The notes under the pieces: generated by a model
What the model was told of the DNA's origin: nothing
What the model saw: the letters and a program-made list of their open reading frames with translations, nothing else
Database searches by the model: none
Assembly (NCBI GenBank): GCA_017427485.1
Contig: JAFRSR010000026.1
Coordinates: 1 to 36,962, forward strand
Length of the DNA: 36,962 nucleotides
Reading direction: 5' to 3'
From: Kiritimatiellia bacterium
GTDB lineage: Bacteria; Verrucomicrobiota; Kiritimatiellia; RFP12; UBA1067
Position numbers and translations under genes: made by a program
Shown here: one piece after another, positions 1-8,924 of the stretch
Position numbering within the stretch: the stretch's first letter is position 1
How the letters are laid out: each line of letters opens with the position of its first letter

Positions 1-1224
1 ACCGAGCACGCCTACTGGACGGGCATGCGCGACTACCTGCAGAAGGACCTCGGCCTCGAGGCGCCCGTCTCCGCCACCCAGCTTGGCTACTCGCCGCCGC
101 ACCTGCAGGCGGAGATGGACTACGTGGACAACCACGCCTACTGGTGCCACCCGAGCGTGAACAAGAACTGGTCGATCCGCAACAAGGCGATGGTGAACGC
201 GCGTGGCGGCTGCATCCTCGGCCTCGCGGGAGAGCGCGTGGCGGGCAAACCCTACACGATCAGCGAGTACAACCATCCCTATCCGATCTACTATGGCGCG
301 GAGGGACAGCCGATGCTACGCGCATACGGCGCGCTGCAGGGCTGGGACGGCGTGTTCGAGTATTCCTACAACAACCGCCAGAACGCGGAGCCCGACCACA
401 ACGAGTACTTCTTCAGCATCGCGGCGCGCACGGACGTGCTCGCGCATTTCCCCGCCTGCGCGGCGATCTACCTGCGCGGCGACGTGAAGGAGAGCGCCAC
501 GCAGGTGGTGGCGAACCTGCCCTACGCGGAGTACTTCGATCGGCTGGTGAAGGGACGCCACGTGAACCAGGGCATCACGCAGGCTTCCGGTGGCAAACTG
601 CCCTCGGAGCTGGGCCTCGTGCACCACGTGGCCGTAGACGTGACGGGCCGGACGAAAGAGGCAGGGCGCGATGACCCCATCGCGCCACAGAAATCCGTCA
701 TCGTGAGCGACACGGGCGAGCTCACGTGGAACTGCGAGATCCCCGAGGCGGGCGTGTGGACGGTCGACACGCCGAACACGAAGCTCTTCACGGGCTTCCC
801 GAAGGGTCGCACGTTCGACCTCGGCGGCGTGAAGCTGGCGGTGGGCGAGACGAAGCTCGGCTGGGCGACCATCTCGCTGACCTCGCACGACGCGACGGGT
901 TTCGGCGCGGAAGGGCGTCCCGCCCGCATCCTCCTGGCGGCGACGGGCCTCTCGCACAACGGCGGCGCGAAGTTCACCGACCACGGCAACGGCGCGATCT
1001 CCTGCCGCGACGGCGACTGGGGACACGGCGCGACCGTGAACGAGGGCATCCCCGCCACGATCACCTTGCCCGCGCCGGCGGCGAAGACGACCTGCCGCGC
1101 TCTTGACGAACGCGGCGAGCCGAAGGCGGAGGTGCCCGTCACGGCCGACGCGGCGGGCCATGCCGTCATCGCGATCGGCCCCGCCTATCGCACCGTGTGG
1201 TACGAGATCATCGTGAATCCGTAG
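1..1224 (+). CDS. Secreted-type TIM-barrel glycoside hydrolase, C-terminal part (5' end outside window)
   Basis: The reading frame is open from base 1, so the true start lies upstream and 407 C-terminal codons are visible. The segment around residues 40-115 has the look of the second half of a clan GH-A type (beta/alpha)8 barrel: HAYWCHP, a W-x-I-x-N stretch, then PYTISEYNHP with Glu89 where such enzymes carry the strand-7 nucleophile, followed by ALQGWDGVFEYSY for the last strand. Residues from about 230 to the end are beta-rich, as in an accessory beta-sandwich domain. The likely role is hydrolysis of a plant, algal or host glycan outside the cytoplasm. The exact GH family cannot be named and the signal peptide is not in view. 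The stop is TAG, followed by an inverted repeat that may end transcription. Confidence 0.75.
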   Translation, partial: TEHAYWTGMRDYLQKDLGLEAPVSATQLGYSPPHLQAEMDYVDNHAYWCHPSVNKNWSIRNKAMVNARGGCILGLAGERVAGKPYTISEYNHPYPIYYGAEGQPMLRAYGALQGWDGVFEYSYNNRQNAEPDHNEYFFSIAARTDVLAHFPACAAIYLRGDVKESATQVVANLPYAEYFDRLVKGRHVNQGITQASGGKLPSELGLVHHVAVDVTGRTKEAGRDDPIAPQKSVIVSDTGELTWNCEIPEAGVWTVDTPNTKLFTGFPKGRTFDLGGVKLAVGETKLGWATISLTSHDATGFGAEGRPARILLAATGLSHNGGAKFTDHGNGAISCRDGDWGHGATVNEGIPATITLPAPAAKTTCRALDERGEPKAEVPVTADAAGHAVIAIGPAYRTVWYEIIVNP

Positions 1225-1242
1225 CCAGAAGATGAGAAATGT

Positions 1243-1317
1243 AGACAGGATTACAGGATTAACAAGATTTCTAAATCGCAGAATCCTGTAAATCCTGATA
1301 ATCTTGTAATCCTGTCT
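1243..1317. repeat. Inverted array of ACAGGATT-type short repeats
   Basis: ACAGGAT-like words at 1245, 1253 and 1262 are mirrored by ATCCTGT-like words at 1283, 1292, 1301 and 1309, so the stretch folds into an imperfect long hairpin with AGACAGGATTACA at one end and its near complement at the other. It fills the gap between two genes and could act as a bidirectional terminator. AGGATT-type repeats of this kind occur in intergenic DNA of many environmental bacteria (from memory, not searched). Confidence 0.7.
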
Positions 1318-1335
1318 AAAATGAGGAGCATGAGT

Positions 1336-2538
1336 ATGAAGTTCGTTCAAGTGATTGGAGTCGTGTTTGCTTTTTGCGGGGTGGCGTTCGGCGCGGCTTT
1401 GCCCCCCGGCAACTGGTACGAGCCGGTGCACGCCGCATTGCAGCGGGCGATTGACCGGCGCGCCGGCGATCCGGACGCCTACGCCGTGTTCGACTTCGAC
1501 AACACCATCCCCATCGGCGACGGCGAGCAGGTGGCGCTCGGCTACGTCATCGACAACCTGCTCTTCGCGTTCTCGCCCGACGAGGCGCCGGCCATCTTCC
1601 TCGACGGCGTGCCCGACCCCGACCGTCCGATCGAGCCCGGCCACCCCACGGCCACGACGCGGAACGTGGTGCTGGACTGCGCGGACCTCCACCGCGAGCT
1701 GCTCGCCCTCGCCGCGCGCCAGCCGCTCGCGGAGGTGCGGAAGACGGACGCCTTCGCCGCGTTCGCGGCGAAGGTCCGCTACCTGCGCAAGCGCATCTCC
1801 CGCACCTTCGGAAACGCGTTCGGCTATCCGTGGAACAAGCGGTTCTACTGCCGCATGACGCCCGCGCAGTACCGCGCCACGATGCACGCAGCGCTTGACG
1901 AGGCGTTCGCCGACGGACGGTTCATCCGCGGCATCTGGCGCACGCCCGCCTCGCGTCCCGGCCGCGCCGGCTGCGTGGAGCTGCCGATGCTCCGCGGTTT
2001 CTGCATCCCGCAGGAAGTCAAGGACCTCATCCGCACGCTCCAGAAGAGCGGCGTCGACGTCTACATCGTGAGCGGCTCCTTCCTCGACGCGATCGTGCCG
2101 AGCGTCGACGGACGCTACGGCGTGGACATCCCGGAGGCGAACGTGTACGCCATCCACATGCAGACGGACGCGCAGGGACGTCTCGCGGGCTGGGCCGACG
2201 AGCGTTTCCCGTTCCCGTGGGCGGAGAGCAAGCCGGACGTCATCCGCAAGCACATTGCGGTTCGGTACCACGGCAAGGGCCCGATGCTCGTGGCGGGCGA
2301 CGCCGACGGCGACTACGCGATGCTGACCTCGTTTGCGGACATGGACGTGGGACTCGTCTTCGACACGCGTCCGAAGCCCGACACGCCGCTCGGCAAGCTG
2401 ATTTCCTCCGTGCGCGCGGGCACGGCCGACAAGCGCTTTCTCGTGCAGGGACGCGACGAGACGGCGCCCGGGCTGCGCAAGTCGTCCGAATCCATCATCG
2501 CCCCGTTCACGATCTTCGGAGCGCCGCCTCGTCCCTAG
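1336..2538 (+). CDS. Exported HAD-superfamily phosphatase (phosphoserine phosphatase-like)
   Basis: Of three in-frame ATGs (1321, 1330, 1336) the last is preferred: AGGAG at 1324-1328 sits 7 nt before it. The 400-residue product starts with a signal peptide (MKFVQVIGVVFAFCGVAFG). HAD motif I is FDFDNT with the nucleophile at Asp53 and the acid at Asp55. Motif II is the Ser of YIVSGSF, and motif IV is GDADGDYAM near residue 322. The large stretch between motif I and motif II (about 180 residues) is a helical cap. It probably removes phosphate from a small organic substrate in the periplasm; the substrate is unknown. Its neighbours are a glycosidase and a sugar-acid dehydratase, which suggests a catabolic setting. 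Stop codon TAG. Confidence 0.85.
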   Translation: MKFVQVIGVVFAFCGVAFGAALPPGNWYEPVHAALQRAIDRRAGDPDAYAVFDFDNTIPIGDGEQVALGYVIDNLLFAFSPDEAPAIFLDGVPDPDRPIEPGHPTATTRNVVLDCADLHRELLALAARQPLAEVRKTDAFAAFAAKVRYLRKRISRTFGNAFGYPWNKRFYCRMTPAQYRATMHAALDEAFADGRFIRGIWRTPASRPGRAGCVELPMLRGFCIPQEVKDLIRTLQKSGVDVYIVSGSFLDAIVPSVDGRYGVDIPEANVYAIHMQTDAQGRLAGWADERFPFPWAESKPDVIRKHIAVRYHGKGPMLVAGDADGDYAMLTSFADMDVGLVFDTRPKPDTPLGKLISSVRAGTADKRFLVQGRDETAPGLRKSSESIIAPFTIFGAPPRP

Positions 2539-2553
2539 CCATCGGCGCGGGAT

Positions 2554-2564
2554 TGTGGTAAACT
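2554..2564 (+). promoter_or_regulatory. Extended -10 promoter of the enolase-superfamily gene
   Basis: TGTGGTAAACT, with -10 hexamer TAAACT at 2559-2564, lies only 9 nt before the ATG at 2574. Transcription starting about 7 nt downstream of the hexamer would give a 5' leader of a few bases and no room for a Shine-Dalgarno site. No good -35 is seen. The same motif recurs before at least six other genes in the window. Confidence 0.6.
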
Positions 2565-2573
2565 AAGGTCGCC

Positions 2574-3896
2574 ATGAACATCAACAAAGTCAATCCAGCG
2601 ACCCTCAAGATCACGGACGTTCGCTTCGCGGACATCGACGGCGCGCCGAAGCGCTGCACGCTGATGAAGGTCTTCACGAACCAGGGCCTCGTCGGCTACG
2701 GCGAGGTGCGCGATGCCTCGAGCCGCACGTACGCGGCGATGCTCAAGAGCCGTATCCTCGGCGAGAACCCCTGCAACGTCGAGAAGGTCTTCCGCCGCAT
2801 CAAGCAGTTCGGCGGCGACTCGCGCCAGGCCGGCGGCGTGTGCGCGGTGGAGCTCGCGTGCTGGGACATCTGCGGCAAGGCGTGGGGCGTGCCGGTGTGG
2901 CAGCTCCTCGGCGGACGCTGGCGCGACGAGATCCGCTGCTACTGCGACACGGATTCCGAAGGCGGCGGGCGCGACATGGGCGCGGCCCTCAAGGCGCGCA
3001 TGAAGATGGGGTTCACTTTTCTCAAGATGGACCTCGGCATCGAGCTGCTCATGGGCGTGAAGGGCGCGCTCATCGCCCCGCTCGGGTATCTCGACTACAT
3101 GAAGAAGATGAAGCACGTGGTGCAGACGCCCCACGGTTCCATCGACCCGCGGGCGATGCGCGGCGAGGCGTACGACCTCTTCAACACCGCCCATCCTTTC
3201 ACCGGCATCCACATCACGGAGAAGGGCCTCGACTACCTCGAGAAGTACATGGCCGACGTCCGCAAGGTGATCGGCTGGGAGGTGCCGATTGCGATCGACC
3301 ACCTCGGCCACATCCCCTACGAAGACGCCGTGCAGCTCCTGCGGAGGCTGGAGAAGTACCATCTCTCGTGGGCGGAGGACGTGCTGCCGTGGCAGATGAC
3401 GGACGCCTGGAAGCGTCTCCACGCCGCCACCACCACGCCGCTCGGGACGGGCGAGGACATCTATCTCAAGGAGAACTTCATGCCGTTGCTGGAGTCCGGA
3501 GCGCTTGCGGTGGTCCATCCCGACCTCCTCACGGCGGGCGGCGTGCTGGAGACGAAGAAGGTGGGCGACCTTGCGGAAGAGCATGGCGTGCAGATGAACC
3601 TCCACATGGCCGAGAGCCCGATCGCCTGCCTTGCGGCCGTCCACGTGGCGGCGGCCACGCGCAACTTCATGGCGCTTGAGCTCCATTCGGTCGACGTGCC
3701 GTGGTGGGGCGACCTCGTGAAGCCGGCGCTCTCGTATGCGGGCGGGTTCATCAAGGTACCCGTGAAGCCCGGCTTCGGCATCGACGAGCTGAACGAAAAG
3801 CTGATCGAGAAGCACATCTGCAAGGACTTCCCCGCCGCCTGGGCGCCGACCGACGACTGGGACCGCGAATGGGCCAACGACCGTCGCTGGTCGTGA
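2574..3896 (+). CDS. Mandelate racemase/muconate lactonizing enzyme (enolase superfamily), probable sugar-acid dehydratase
   Basis: The product has 440 residues, no signal peptide, and the two-domain enolase-superfamily layout: an N-terminal alpha+beta capping domain (about 1-130) and a barrel. Candidate active-site residues in order are Lys151 (FLKMDLG), metal ligands Asp242 (IAIDH), Glu268 (WAEDV) and Glu294 (GTGEDIY), then Asp317 (HPDLL) and His344 (NLHMAESP). This matches the acid-sugar dehydratase branch, which removes water from aldonic or uronic acids. About 90 residues separate Lys151 from Asp242, far more than the usual 25-30, so there is an insertion in the barrel. It would act in the cytoplasm on sugar acids released by the surrounding secreted enzymes. 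The substrate cannot be assigned. There is no Shine-Dalgarno site, in keeping with a nearly leaderless mRNA. Confidence 0.85.
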   Translation: MNINKVNPATLKITDVRFADIDGAPKRCTLMKVFTNQGLVGYGEVRDASSRTYAAMLKSRILGENPCNVEKVFRRIKQFGGDSRQAGGVCAVELACWDICGKAWGVPVWQLLGGRWRDEIRCYCDTDSEGGGRDMGAALKARMKMGFTFLKMDLGIELLMGVKGALIAPLGYLDYMKKMKHVVQTPHGSIDPRAMRGEAYDLFNTAHPFTGIHITEKGLDYLEKYMADVRKVIGWEVPIAIDHLGHIPYEDAVQLLRRLEKYHLSWAEDVLPWQMTDAWKRLHAATTTPLGTGEDIYLKENFMPLLESGALAVVHPDLLTAGGVLETKKVGDLAEEHGVQMNLHMAESPIACLAAVHVAAATRNFMALELHSVDVPWWGDLVKPALSYAGGFIKVPVKPGFGIDELNEKLIEKHICKDFPAAWAPTDDWDREWANDRRWS

Positions 3897-3943
3897 ACAA
3901 GCGCCGCGAGTGCGGTGCGGGTTGAAAAAAGGAGGACGAAAAA

Positions 3944-5638
3944 ATGAAGAAAATAGCATGTATTGCAGTTGCGGCGGCGTGCATCGGCGCGGTTGGTGCC
4001 GTGGAGCTGACGCACCGCTGGAGCTTCAATGCCGCCGACGACTACACGGATTCGGTCGGCGGCGTGGTCGCCGCGAAGATGGGCACGGCGCTCCACATCG
4101 CCGACGGGAAGGTGGTGTTGAACGACACCGGCGCGAGCGTCTCCGGCGCGAAGGAGGGCTCGCTCAACCTCGGCACCAATCTGCTGGACGCCGACGGCGC
4201 GACCATCGAGATCTGGGCCACTGAGAACGCGGTGCGGAATTCGGCGCGGATTTTCGACTACGGCACCGACAGTACGCACTACTTCATGCTGGAATGGTCG
4301 CATGGTACGGACTCCCACCAGTCCTGGGCGATGGCATGCACGCCCGGCGCGGTGACGAACGTCTACACGCCCACGGGGGCCTTCATCCTGGGCACGCCGT
4401 ACCACCTGGCCGTGACGTTCAAGAAGAACTCCAGCGGCAAGACGGACATCCGCTGGACCAAGCGCCTTGCGCAGACCGGCGGCCTGCCCATCGCGCACGA
4501 GCTCACCACGAAGGAGGCGCTGTCGACGTTCTCGAATCCGCGTCTCTACCTGGGCGCGTCGCAGTCCGACAACGTGGACGCGAGCGCGAGCTACGACGAA
4601 GTTCGCATCTGGAAGGGCGTGCTCAGCGAGGAGCAGCTGGCCGCGAACGCCATCGCCGGGCCGAACGCGGTGGCCACGAACGGCGTGCCCGCCGCCGGCA
4701 CGGCAGGCTTCTGCATCGCGCCGAACACGCGGTTCGTGATCGGCTCGTCCGCGCAGGGCTCTTTCCTCCGCAGCGACCTTACCGGACGGTTCCTCACCAA
4801 GGGCACCGTGAAGATCGGCTCGGGCGCGAAGATAGTGTTCGACACCTCCGAGCACCGCGTCCCCTCTCTCAGCTTCAGTGCCGCGGGCTTCACGCTCCCG
4901 AGCGACGCCCCGGCGGGCGCGACGGTCCTCGACTACGTGGAGGTGACCGACACCGTGAACTACGGCGCGCCGACGTTCTCCGGCAACACGATCACAGTCT
5001 CCCTCGTCTCCGGCATGCCCGCCACGGCGTACTGGACCGGCGGGCGTCCGGCGTCCGGCGACGACTTCGCCAACGCCGCGAACTGGAAGTGCTACGACGC
5101 CGCCGGCAACCTGATGAACGGCGCCGTGCCGGGAGCGGCGACGACGGTGGTAATCACCAACGCCACGACGGCGTTCACGGTCCCCAGCGGCGTGACGCCG
5201 GCCTGGAAGCGCATTCGGGTCGGTGCGGAGCGGACCGTCTCCCAGTGGGGCAAGAAGCGCTACGGCGTGAACCGCTACACGAACTACGGCATGTACGGCA
5301 CGGAATGGATGCTGCCGCTGAGCGACTACACGTGCCGTGGCACGCTCAGCGACCCCAACACGCCGATTCCCGCAAAGGAAGTGGAGAAGTCGCAGCTGCG
5401 CATGGACGGCTGGTTCTACGTGCCCGCGGCGAACGCCGGCGACTGGAAGTTCTACCAGAGCTCGTCTTCGTTTGACGACTACTTCGCCTTCGCCATCGAC
5501 GGAGATTGGGTGTTCCACAACACCGGCTACCGCTTCAGGCTGTCGTCCTACTGCAACGTGGCGGAAGGCTGGCACCGCTACACCGTGATCTGCGGCGACA
5601 CGTTCGGCGGCTATACCTCTACCGACCTCCGGCTGTAG
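3944..5638 (+). CDS. Secreted LamG/PA14-type surface protein, N-terminal part up to an in-frame TAG
   Basis: The start ATG follows GGAGG at 3931-3935 and opens a signal peptide (MKKIACIAVAAACIGAVGA). Residues about 22-235 look like a concanavalin/LamG-type beta-sandwich (TIEIWATE, LYLGASQS, SYDEVRIWKGVLSEEQ). After a linker, residues about 425-564 resemble a PA14-type domain (MDGWFYVPAANAGDWKFY, DDYFAFAIDGDWVFHN, GWHRYTVICGD). The frame then meets TAG at 5636-5638 and continues open in the same frame for another 1,062 codons, starting with an ATG directly after the stop. The PA14-like domain appears cut just before its last strands. The full product would be an approximately 1,627-residue surface adhesin or glycan-binding protein. 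TAG ends several ordinary genes here, so it is a true stop in this organism. Confidence 0.75.
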   Translation: MKKIACIAVAAACIGAVGAVELTHRWSFNAADDYTDSVGGVVAAKMGTALHIADGKVVLNDTGASVSGAKEGSLNLGTNLLDADGATIEIWATENAVRNSARIFDYGTDSTHYFMLEWSHGTDSHQSWAMACTPGAVTNVYTPTGAFILGTPYHLAVTFKKNSSGKTDIRWTKRLAQTGGLPIAHELTTKEALSTFSNPRLYLGASQSDNVDASASYDEVRIWKGVLSEEQLAANAIAGPNAVATNGVPAAGTAGFCIAPNTRFVIGSSAQGSFLRSDLTGRFLTKGTVKIGSGAKIVFDTSEHRVPSLSFSAAGFTLPSDAPAGATVLDYVEVTDTVNYGAPTFSGNTITVSLVSGMPATAYWTGGRPASGDDFANAANWKCYDAAGNLMNGAVPGAATTVVITNATTAFTVPSGVTPAWKRIRVGAERTVSQWGKKRYGVNRYTNYGMYGTEWMLPLSDYTCRGTLSDPNTPIPAKEVEKSQLRMDGWFYVPAANAGDWKFYQSSSSFDDYFAFAIDGDWVFHNTGYRFRLSSYCNVAEGWHRYTVICGDTFGGYTSTDLRL

Positions 5639-8600
5639 ATGACGCGTCCCAAGTCGGGCGGCGGCACCGAAAGCGTGCAGTTCAAGCCGTCTAGCAGCTT
5701 CACGCTCGGCAGTGCGGCGAGCTCCAAGATCAAGCTGACGGACGACTGCAACTGGGGCGCGTTCGGCGTGGTGACGCTCTCGAACGGCACGGTGCTCGAC
5801 CTGAACGGACACAGCCTCGTCGTGGCGGACGTCGACTCCGACTACGTCGGCACGACGATCACGAACAGCGCCACGTCGCTGGCCACGCTCTACACCGACT
5901 TCGAGCCGGCGCAGTCGGGCGTGTCGAACCTCTGCGTCGCCGCGAGGATCACGGTGGCCAAGAGCTCCGCGTACGTCTGGACGGGCGCGGGCGGGGACGC
6001 GAAGTTCTCGACGCTCGCGAACTGGCGGCGCCTGAGCGGCGCCGTGCCGTCCGTGCCGCCCGCGGCCGGCGACCCGCTTGTCTTCGCCGGCGCGGGCGGT
6101 GTCGTCTCCAACGACCTCGCGAACCTCGGGCAGGCCGTCGTCCAGTTCGAGCCGGGCGCGGGCGCGTTCACGATCTGCGGCAATCCGTTCACGGGGATTC
6201 CGAACGTGGTCAACGGGTCGTCCAGCGTCCAGACCTTCTCCAACGCCGTGACGTTCGCGGGCACCTACCTCGTCGACAATGCGAACGCCGCCGTCCGCTT
6301 CCCCGGCGGCGCGATGGCCACGTACCCCGATCCCTCGCTGCGGAGCGACTTCACCGACGTGCGCCGCCGCACGCTCGACGGCACCTTCACGTTTACCCAG
6401 GACTGGACGGTGCCGGGGGCGCCGAACAATGCGTGGGAACGCCCATGGGTCATACCTTCCGGGGCTTCCGTGACGGGCAAGAAGTTCACCGGCACGCAAG
6501 GGAATTATCTGAGCATCCTGCAGATAGAGGCCGGGGGGCGCGCGCACTTCACGGAGATGGAGATGGGCTGGAACAAGGGCGACTTCGCGTGCAAGGGCAC
6601 GCTCGTGATCGACGGGCTGTACGTGCACATCGTCAGCCTAAACAACAGCGGGGTATCCCGCCTGGGGCGCTCCGGCAGCACCGGCACGCTGCATGCCAAC
6701 CGGGTCGAGAAGCGCCGGTACGGCCATCTGTGCGAATACGTCACCACGCTCGTCCTCGGCTCCGGCGGGCTGCTCTTCACCGACACCTCCTACCAGCCCA
6801 TGACGTTCGACGCCAACACGACGATCCGCGCGGCGGACGACTTCGGCATCCTCACCGACTTCGCGGGCGACGGAACCGACTTCCACGGCCTGAGCCTGAG
6901 CGACCGCACGATCACCATCAATACCGAGGACGAGTCCGGGAACGCGCACACCGTCACGTTCGGCACGTCCGTGCGCGCGGCCGGCGGCAAGCTGCGCAAG
7001 GTCGGCGCGGGCACGCTCGTGATGCAGGACGGCGACCTCGCCTCCAAGACCGGCTTCGTGAAGAAGTACACCGGCGGCACGGTGGTGGAGGAGGGCACGC
7101 TCCGCGTGAAGAGCTCCAACCAGCTGGGCACCGGCCTCGTGGAGCTGCATGCCGGCGCGACGCTGGAGATCGAGGACGGCGTGACGTTCGCAAACGACGC
7201 GACGGGCGGCACGTTCCGTGTGAACGGGGCCGTGACCCTCGCCGACGGCGCGAGCTGGCACGCGGGAACCTACGTGTTCGCGGATGGCGCGATCGTCACG
7301 GTTGAGCCGCGCACCACGGACGAACGGGTGGTCGCGAAGGGCCTCACGGCGGAAGAGGCCGGCCACTTCACCACCACGGCCGGGCGGCTGGTCCTTTCCG
7401 ACGACGGCGAGCTTTCCTACGTCGACAGCTTCGTGTGGGTCGGCCCCGACGGCGGCCGGTGGTCGGACGCGGCGAACTGGTCGCACAACGGCACGACAGG
7501 CGAATCGGCGCCCGTCTCCACGCCCGGCGCCGTCGTGGAGTTCGCGAACGACGCGGCCCTCTCCGTGACGCTGGACGTGCCGGCGGCGTGCAGCAGCCTC
7601 GTGCTCGGCGGCGCGGGCGCGGTGACCGTGGCGAATCCCGACGCGGCGACCACCAACGCGCTCACGCTCTACAGCGTGACGGCCGCAGGCGCGGCCGCGA
7701 ACCGGTTCGAATGCCGGGTGGAATTCACCGAGGCGTACAACGTGAGCCTGGAAGGCGTGCTGGACTTCGCCGGCGGGGCGACGGCCACGGCGCCCGGCGA
7801 CGATACGTTCGCGAGTGTCCACAACCGCACGTTCACCGGTAACGTCGCGTTCACGAGCGGCTGGAAGTATCCAAGGCAGGCGGATCGCAACTGGCCGCTC
7901 GTCGTCACGCCCGGTAGCACGCTGACGGGCACGTCGTATACCGGCGGACAGACGGGCTGGAACCGCATCCTCGACGTCCAGGACGGTGCGACGGCGCGCT
8001 TCAATTCGTTTGAGATCGGATGGGACCGCGGCTTCATCCTCGTCAACGGCACGCTCGAGGTGGCAAACGACTTCACGATCGTCGCGAGCTGGGCGTTGGA
8101 CAGAGGAACCAACCACATCGGGTGGAGCAGTGCGGACGCGGGAATCCTGCGCGCGGCCGGGCTAGTCAAGACCGCCGCCGGCGCGACCATCCTCTACGTG
8201 CCGCGCTATGAGATCGGCGCGCGCGGCGTGCGCAGCCCGGACGGCGCGTATTTCCTCGTGAAGGACAACGCGCCGGTGGCCATTGCGGCGACGGCGAACA
8301 TGGGCTTCGACAAGGGCACGAACCACGCCGATCGGGTCGTGAACGTGGAGGCCGGTGCGACCCTGACCGTCGAGCCCGGCGGCCACACCGTGACAAACAT
8401 CAATCTGGTCGGCGGCCCCGGCACGCTCGCCGTCACGGGGACCGGCACGGCGACGTACGACGCCGTGGGCGGCCCGGCCGCGATCTCGGTCGGTAGCGGC
8501 GCCACGCTTCGGATTGGTGCGAACGTGGTCGCCACCAACGCGATGGCGCTGGCGGACGGCGCAACGCTCGTGCTGGGGAACGGCGCGCAGGCCGGCATCG

Positions 8601-8827
8601 TCTCGACGCCGGCAGAGGGTGCGGCCGTCGTGCGCACAACGGGCACCTATGCCAGTCCGCAGTCCGTACCGCTGGGCAAGCTCGCCGCCAACGCCGACGT
8701 GAAGCGGCTCGCACTCGATCCTGCGGGCATCACGGTTCCGCAGGGATACCGGGCGTTTCTGAAGCGTTCCGGCGACAACCTCGCCCTGCGCATCGACAAG
8801 CTGGGTGCCGCCATCATCATCCGCTAG
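5639..8827 (+). CDS. Beta-helix/autotransporter-repeat protein, continuation of the same frame after TAG
   Basis: These 1,062 codons continue frame and domain from the preceding entry without any gap. They form repetitive beta-strand sequence with blocks such as KVGAGTLVM...YTGGTVVEEGTLRV, which is the autotransporter-associated beta-strand repeat (PATR) pattern, and repeated units of the type VWxGxGG..xxxANW. Two long stretches (about 5980-6800 and 7430-8230) read as a duplicated module with SVQTF/FTGNVAFTSGW and TSYTGGQTGWN-type matches. There is no signal peptide at the ATG at 5639 and no clear outer-membrane barrel at the C-terminus. If translation restarted here the protein would stay inside the cell, so this is either the inactivated half of a nonsense-mutated gene or is made by readthrough. 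Stop TAG. Confidence 0.65.
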   Translation: MTRPKSGGGTESVQFKPSSSFTLGSAASSKIKLTDDCNWGAFGVVTLSNGTVLDLNGHSLVVADVDSDYVGTTITNSATSLATLYTDFEPAQSGVSNLCVAARITVAKSSAYVWTGAGGDAKFSTLANWRRLSGAVPSVPPAAGDPLVFAGAGGVVSNDLANLGQAVVQFEPGAGAFTICGNPFTGIPNVVNGSSSVQTFSNAVTFAGTYLVDNANAAVRFPGGAMATYPDPSLRSDFTDVRRRTLDGTFTFTQDWTVPGAPNNAWERPWVIPSGASVTGKKFTGTQGNYLSILQIEAGGRAHFTEMEMGWNKGDFACKGTLVIDGLYVHIVSLNNSGVSRLGRSGSTGTLHANRVEKRRYGHLCEYVTTLVLGSGGLLFTDTSYQPMTFDANTTIRAADDFGILTDFAGDGTDFHGLSLSDRTITINTEDESGNAHTVTFGTSVRAAGGKLRKVGAGTLVMQDGDLASKTGFVKKYTGGTVVEEGTLRVKSSNQLGTGLVELHAGATLEIEDGVTFANDATGGTFRVNGAVTLADGASWHAGTYVFADGAIVTVEPRTTDERVVAKGLTAEEAGHFTTTAGRLVLSDDGELSYVDSFVWVGPDGGRWSDAANWSHNGTTGESAPVSTPGAVVEFANDAALSVTLDVPAACSSLVLGGAGAVTVANPDAATTNALTLYSVTAAGAAANRFECRVEFTEAYNVSLEGVLDFAGGATATAPGDDTFASVHNRTFTGNVAFTSGWKYPRQADRNWPLVVTPGSTLTGTSYTGGQTGWNRILDVQDGATARFNSFEIGWDRGFILVNGTLEVANDFTIVASWALDRGTNHIGWSSADAGILRAAGLVKTAAGATILYVPRYEIGARGVRSPDGAYFLVKDNAPVAIAATANMGFDKGTNHADRVVNVEAGATLTVEPGGHTVTNINLVGGPGTLAVTGTGTATYDAVGGPAAISVGSGATLRIGANVVATNAMALADGATLVLGNGAQAGIVSTPAEGAAVVRTTGTYASPQSVPLGKLAANADVKRLALDPAGITVPQGYRAFLKRSGDNLALRIDKLGAAIIIR

Positions 8828-8843
8828 GGATTGTGGTCAGTTC

Positions 8844-8924
8844 GGCGGGATTATGGTAAACTAATCCCACCATGAAAACCATTGTTGGAAAATCTGGCGT
8901 GTTTTTGCTTCTGACCGCCTGCGC
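8844..8924 (+). repeat. Promoter plus signal-peptide cassette, copy 1
   Basis: These 81 bases align without gaps to 15970-16050, with 78 identical positions by hand count (differences at 8851, 8867 and 8914). The unit covers the extended -10 promoter, the short leader, the ATG and the first 17-18 codons, which encode MKTIVGKSGVFLLL and the start of an Ala/Cys-rich signal peptide. The proteins that follow are unrelated over the rest of their N-termini. Confidence 0.85.
8852..8862 (+). promoter_or_regulatory. Extended -10 promoter of the SUMF1-paralogue operon
   Basis: TATGGTAAACT with -10 hexamer TAAACT at 8857-8862, 9 nt before the ATG at 8872. It is preceded by GCGGGA, as at 2554 and 15978. 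It would drive 8872 to about 15919. Confidence 0.6.

Noticed and set aside
5636..5638. Reassigned TAG codon
   Set aside because: TAG ends the glycosidase, HAD, beta-helix, phosphoesterase, GH92 and ATPase genes normally, so general reassignment does not fit.
3461..6628. A 1,055-codon minus-strand open frame and similar long ones at 316-2271 and 31517-33439
   Set aside because: They are also shadows of GC-rich + strand genes with clear signal peptides or catalytic motifs.
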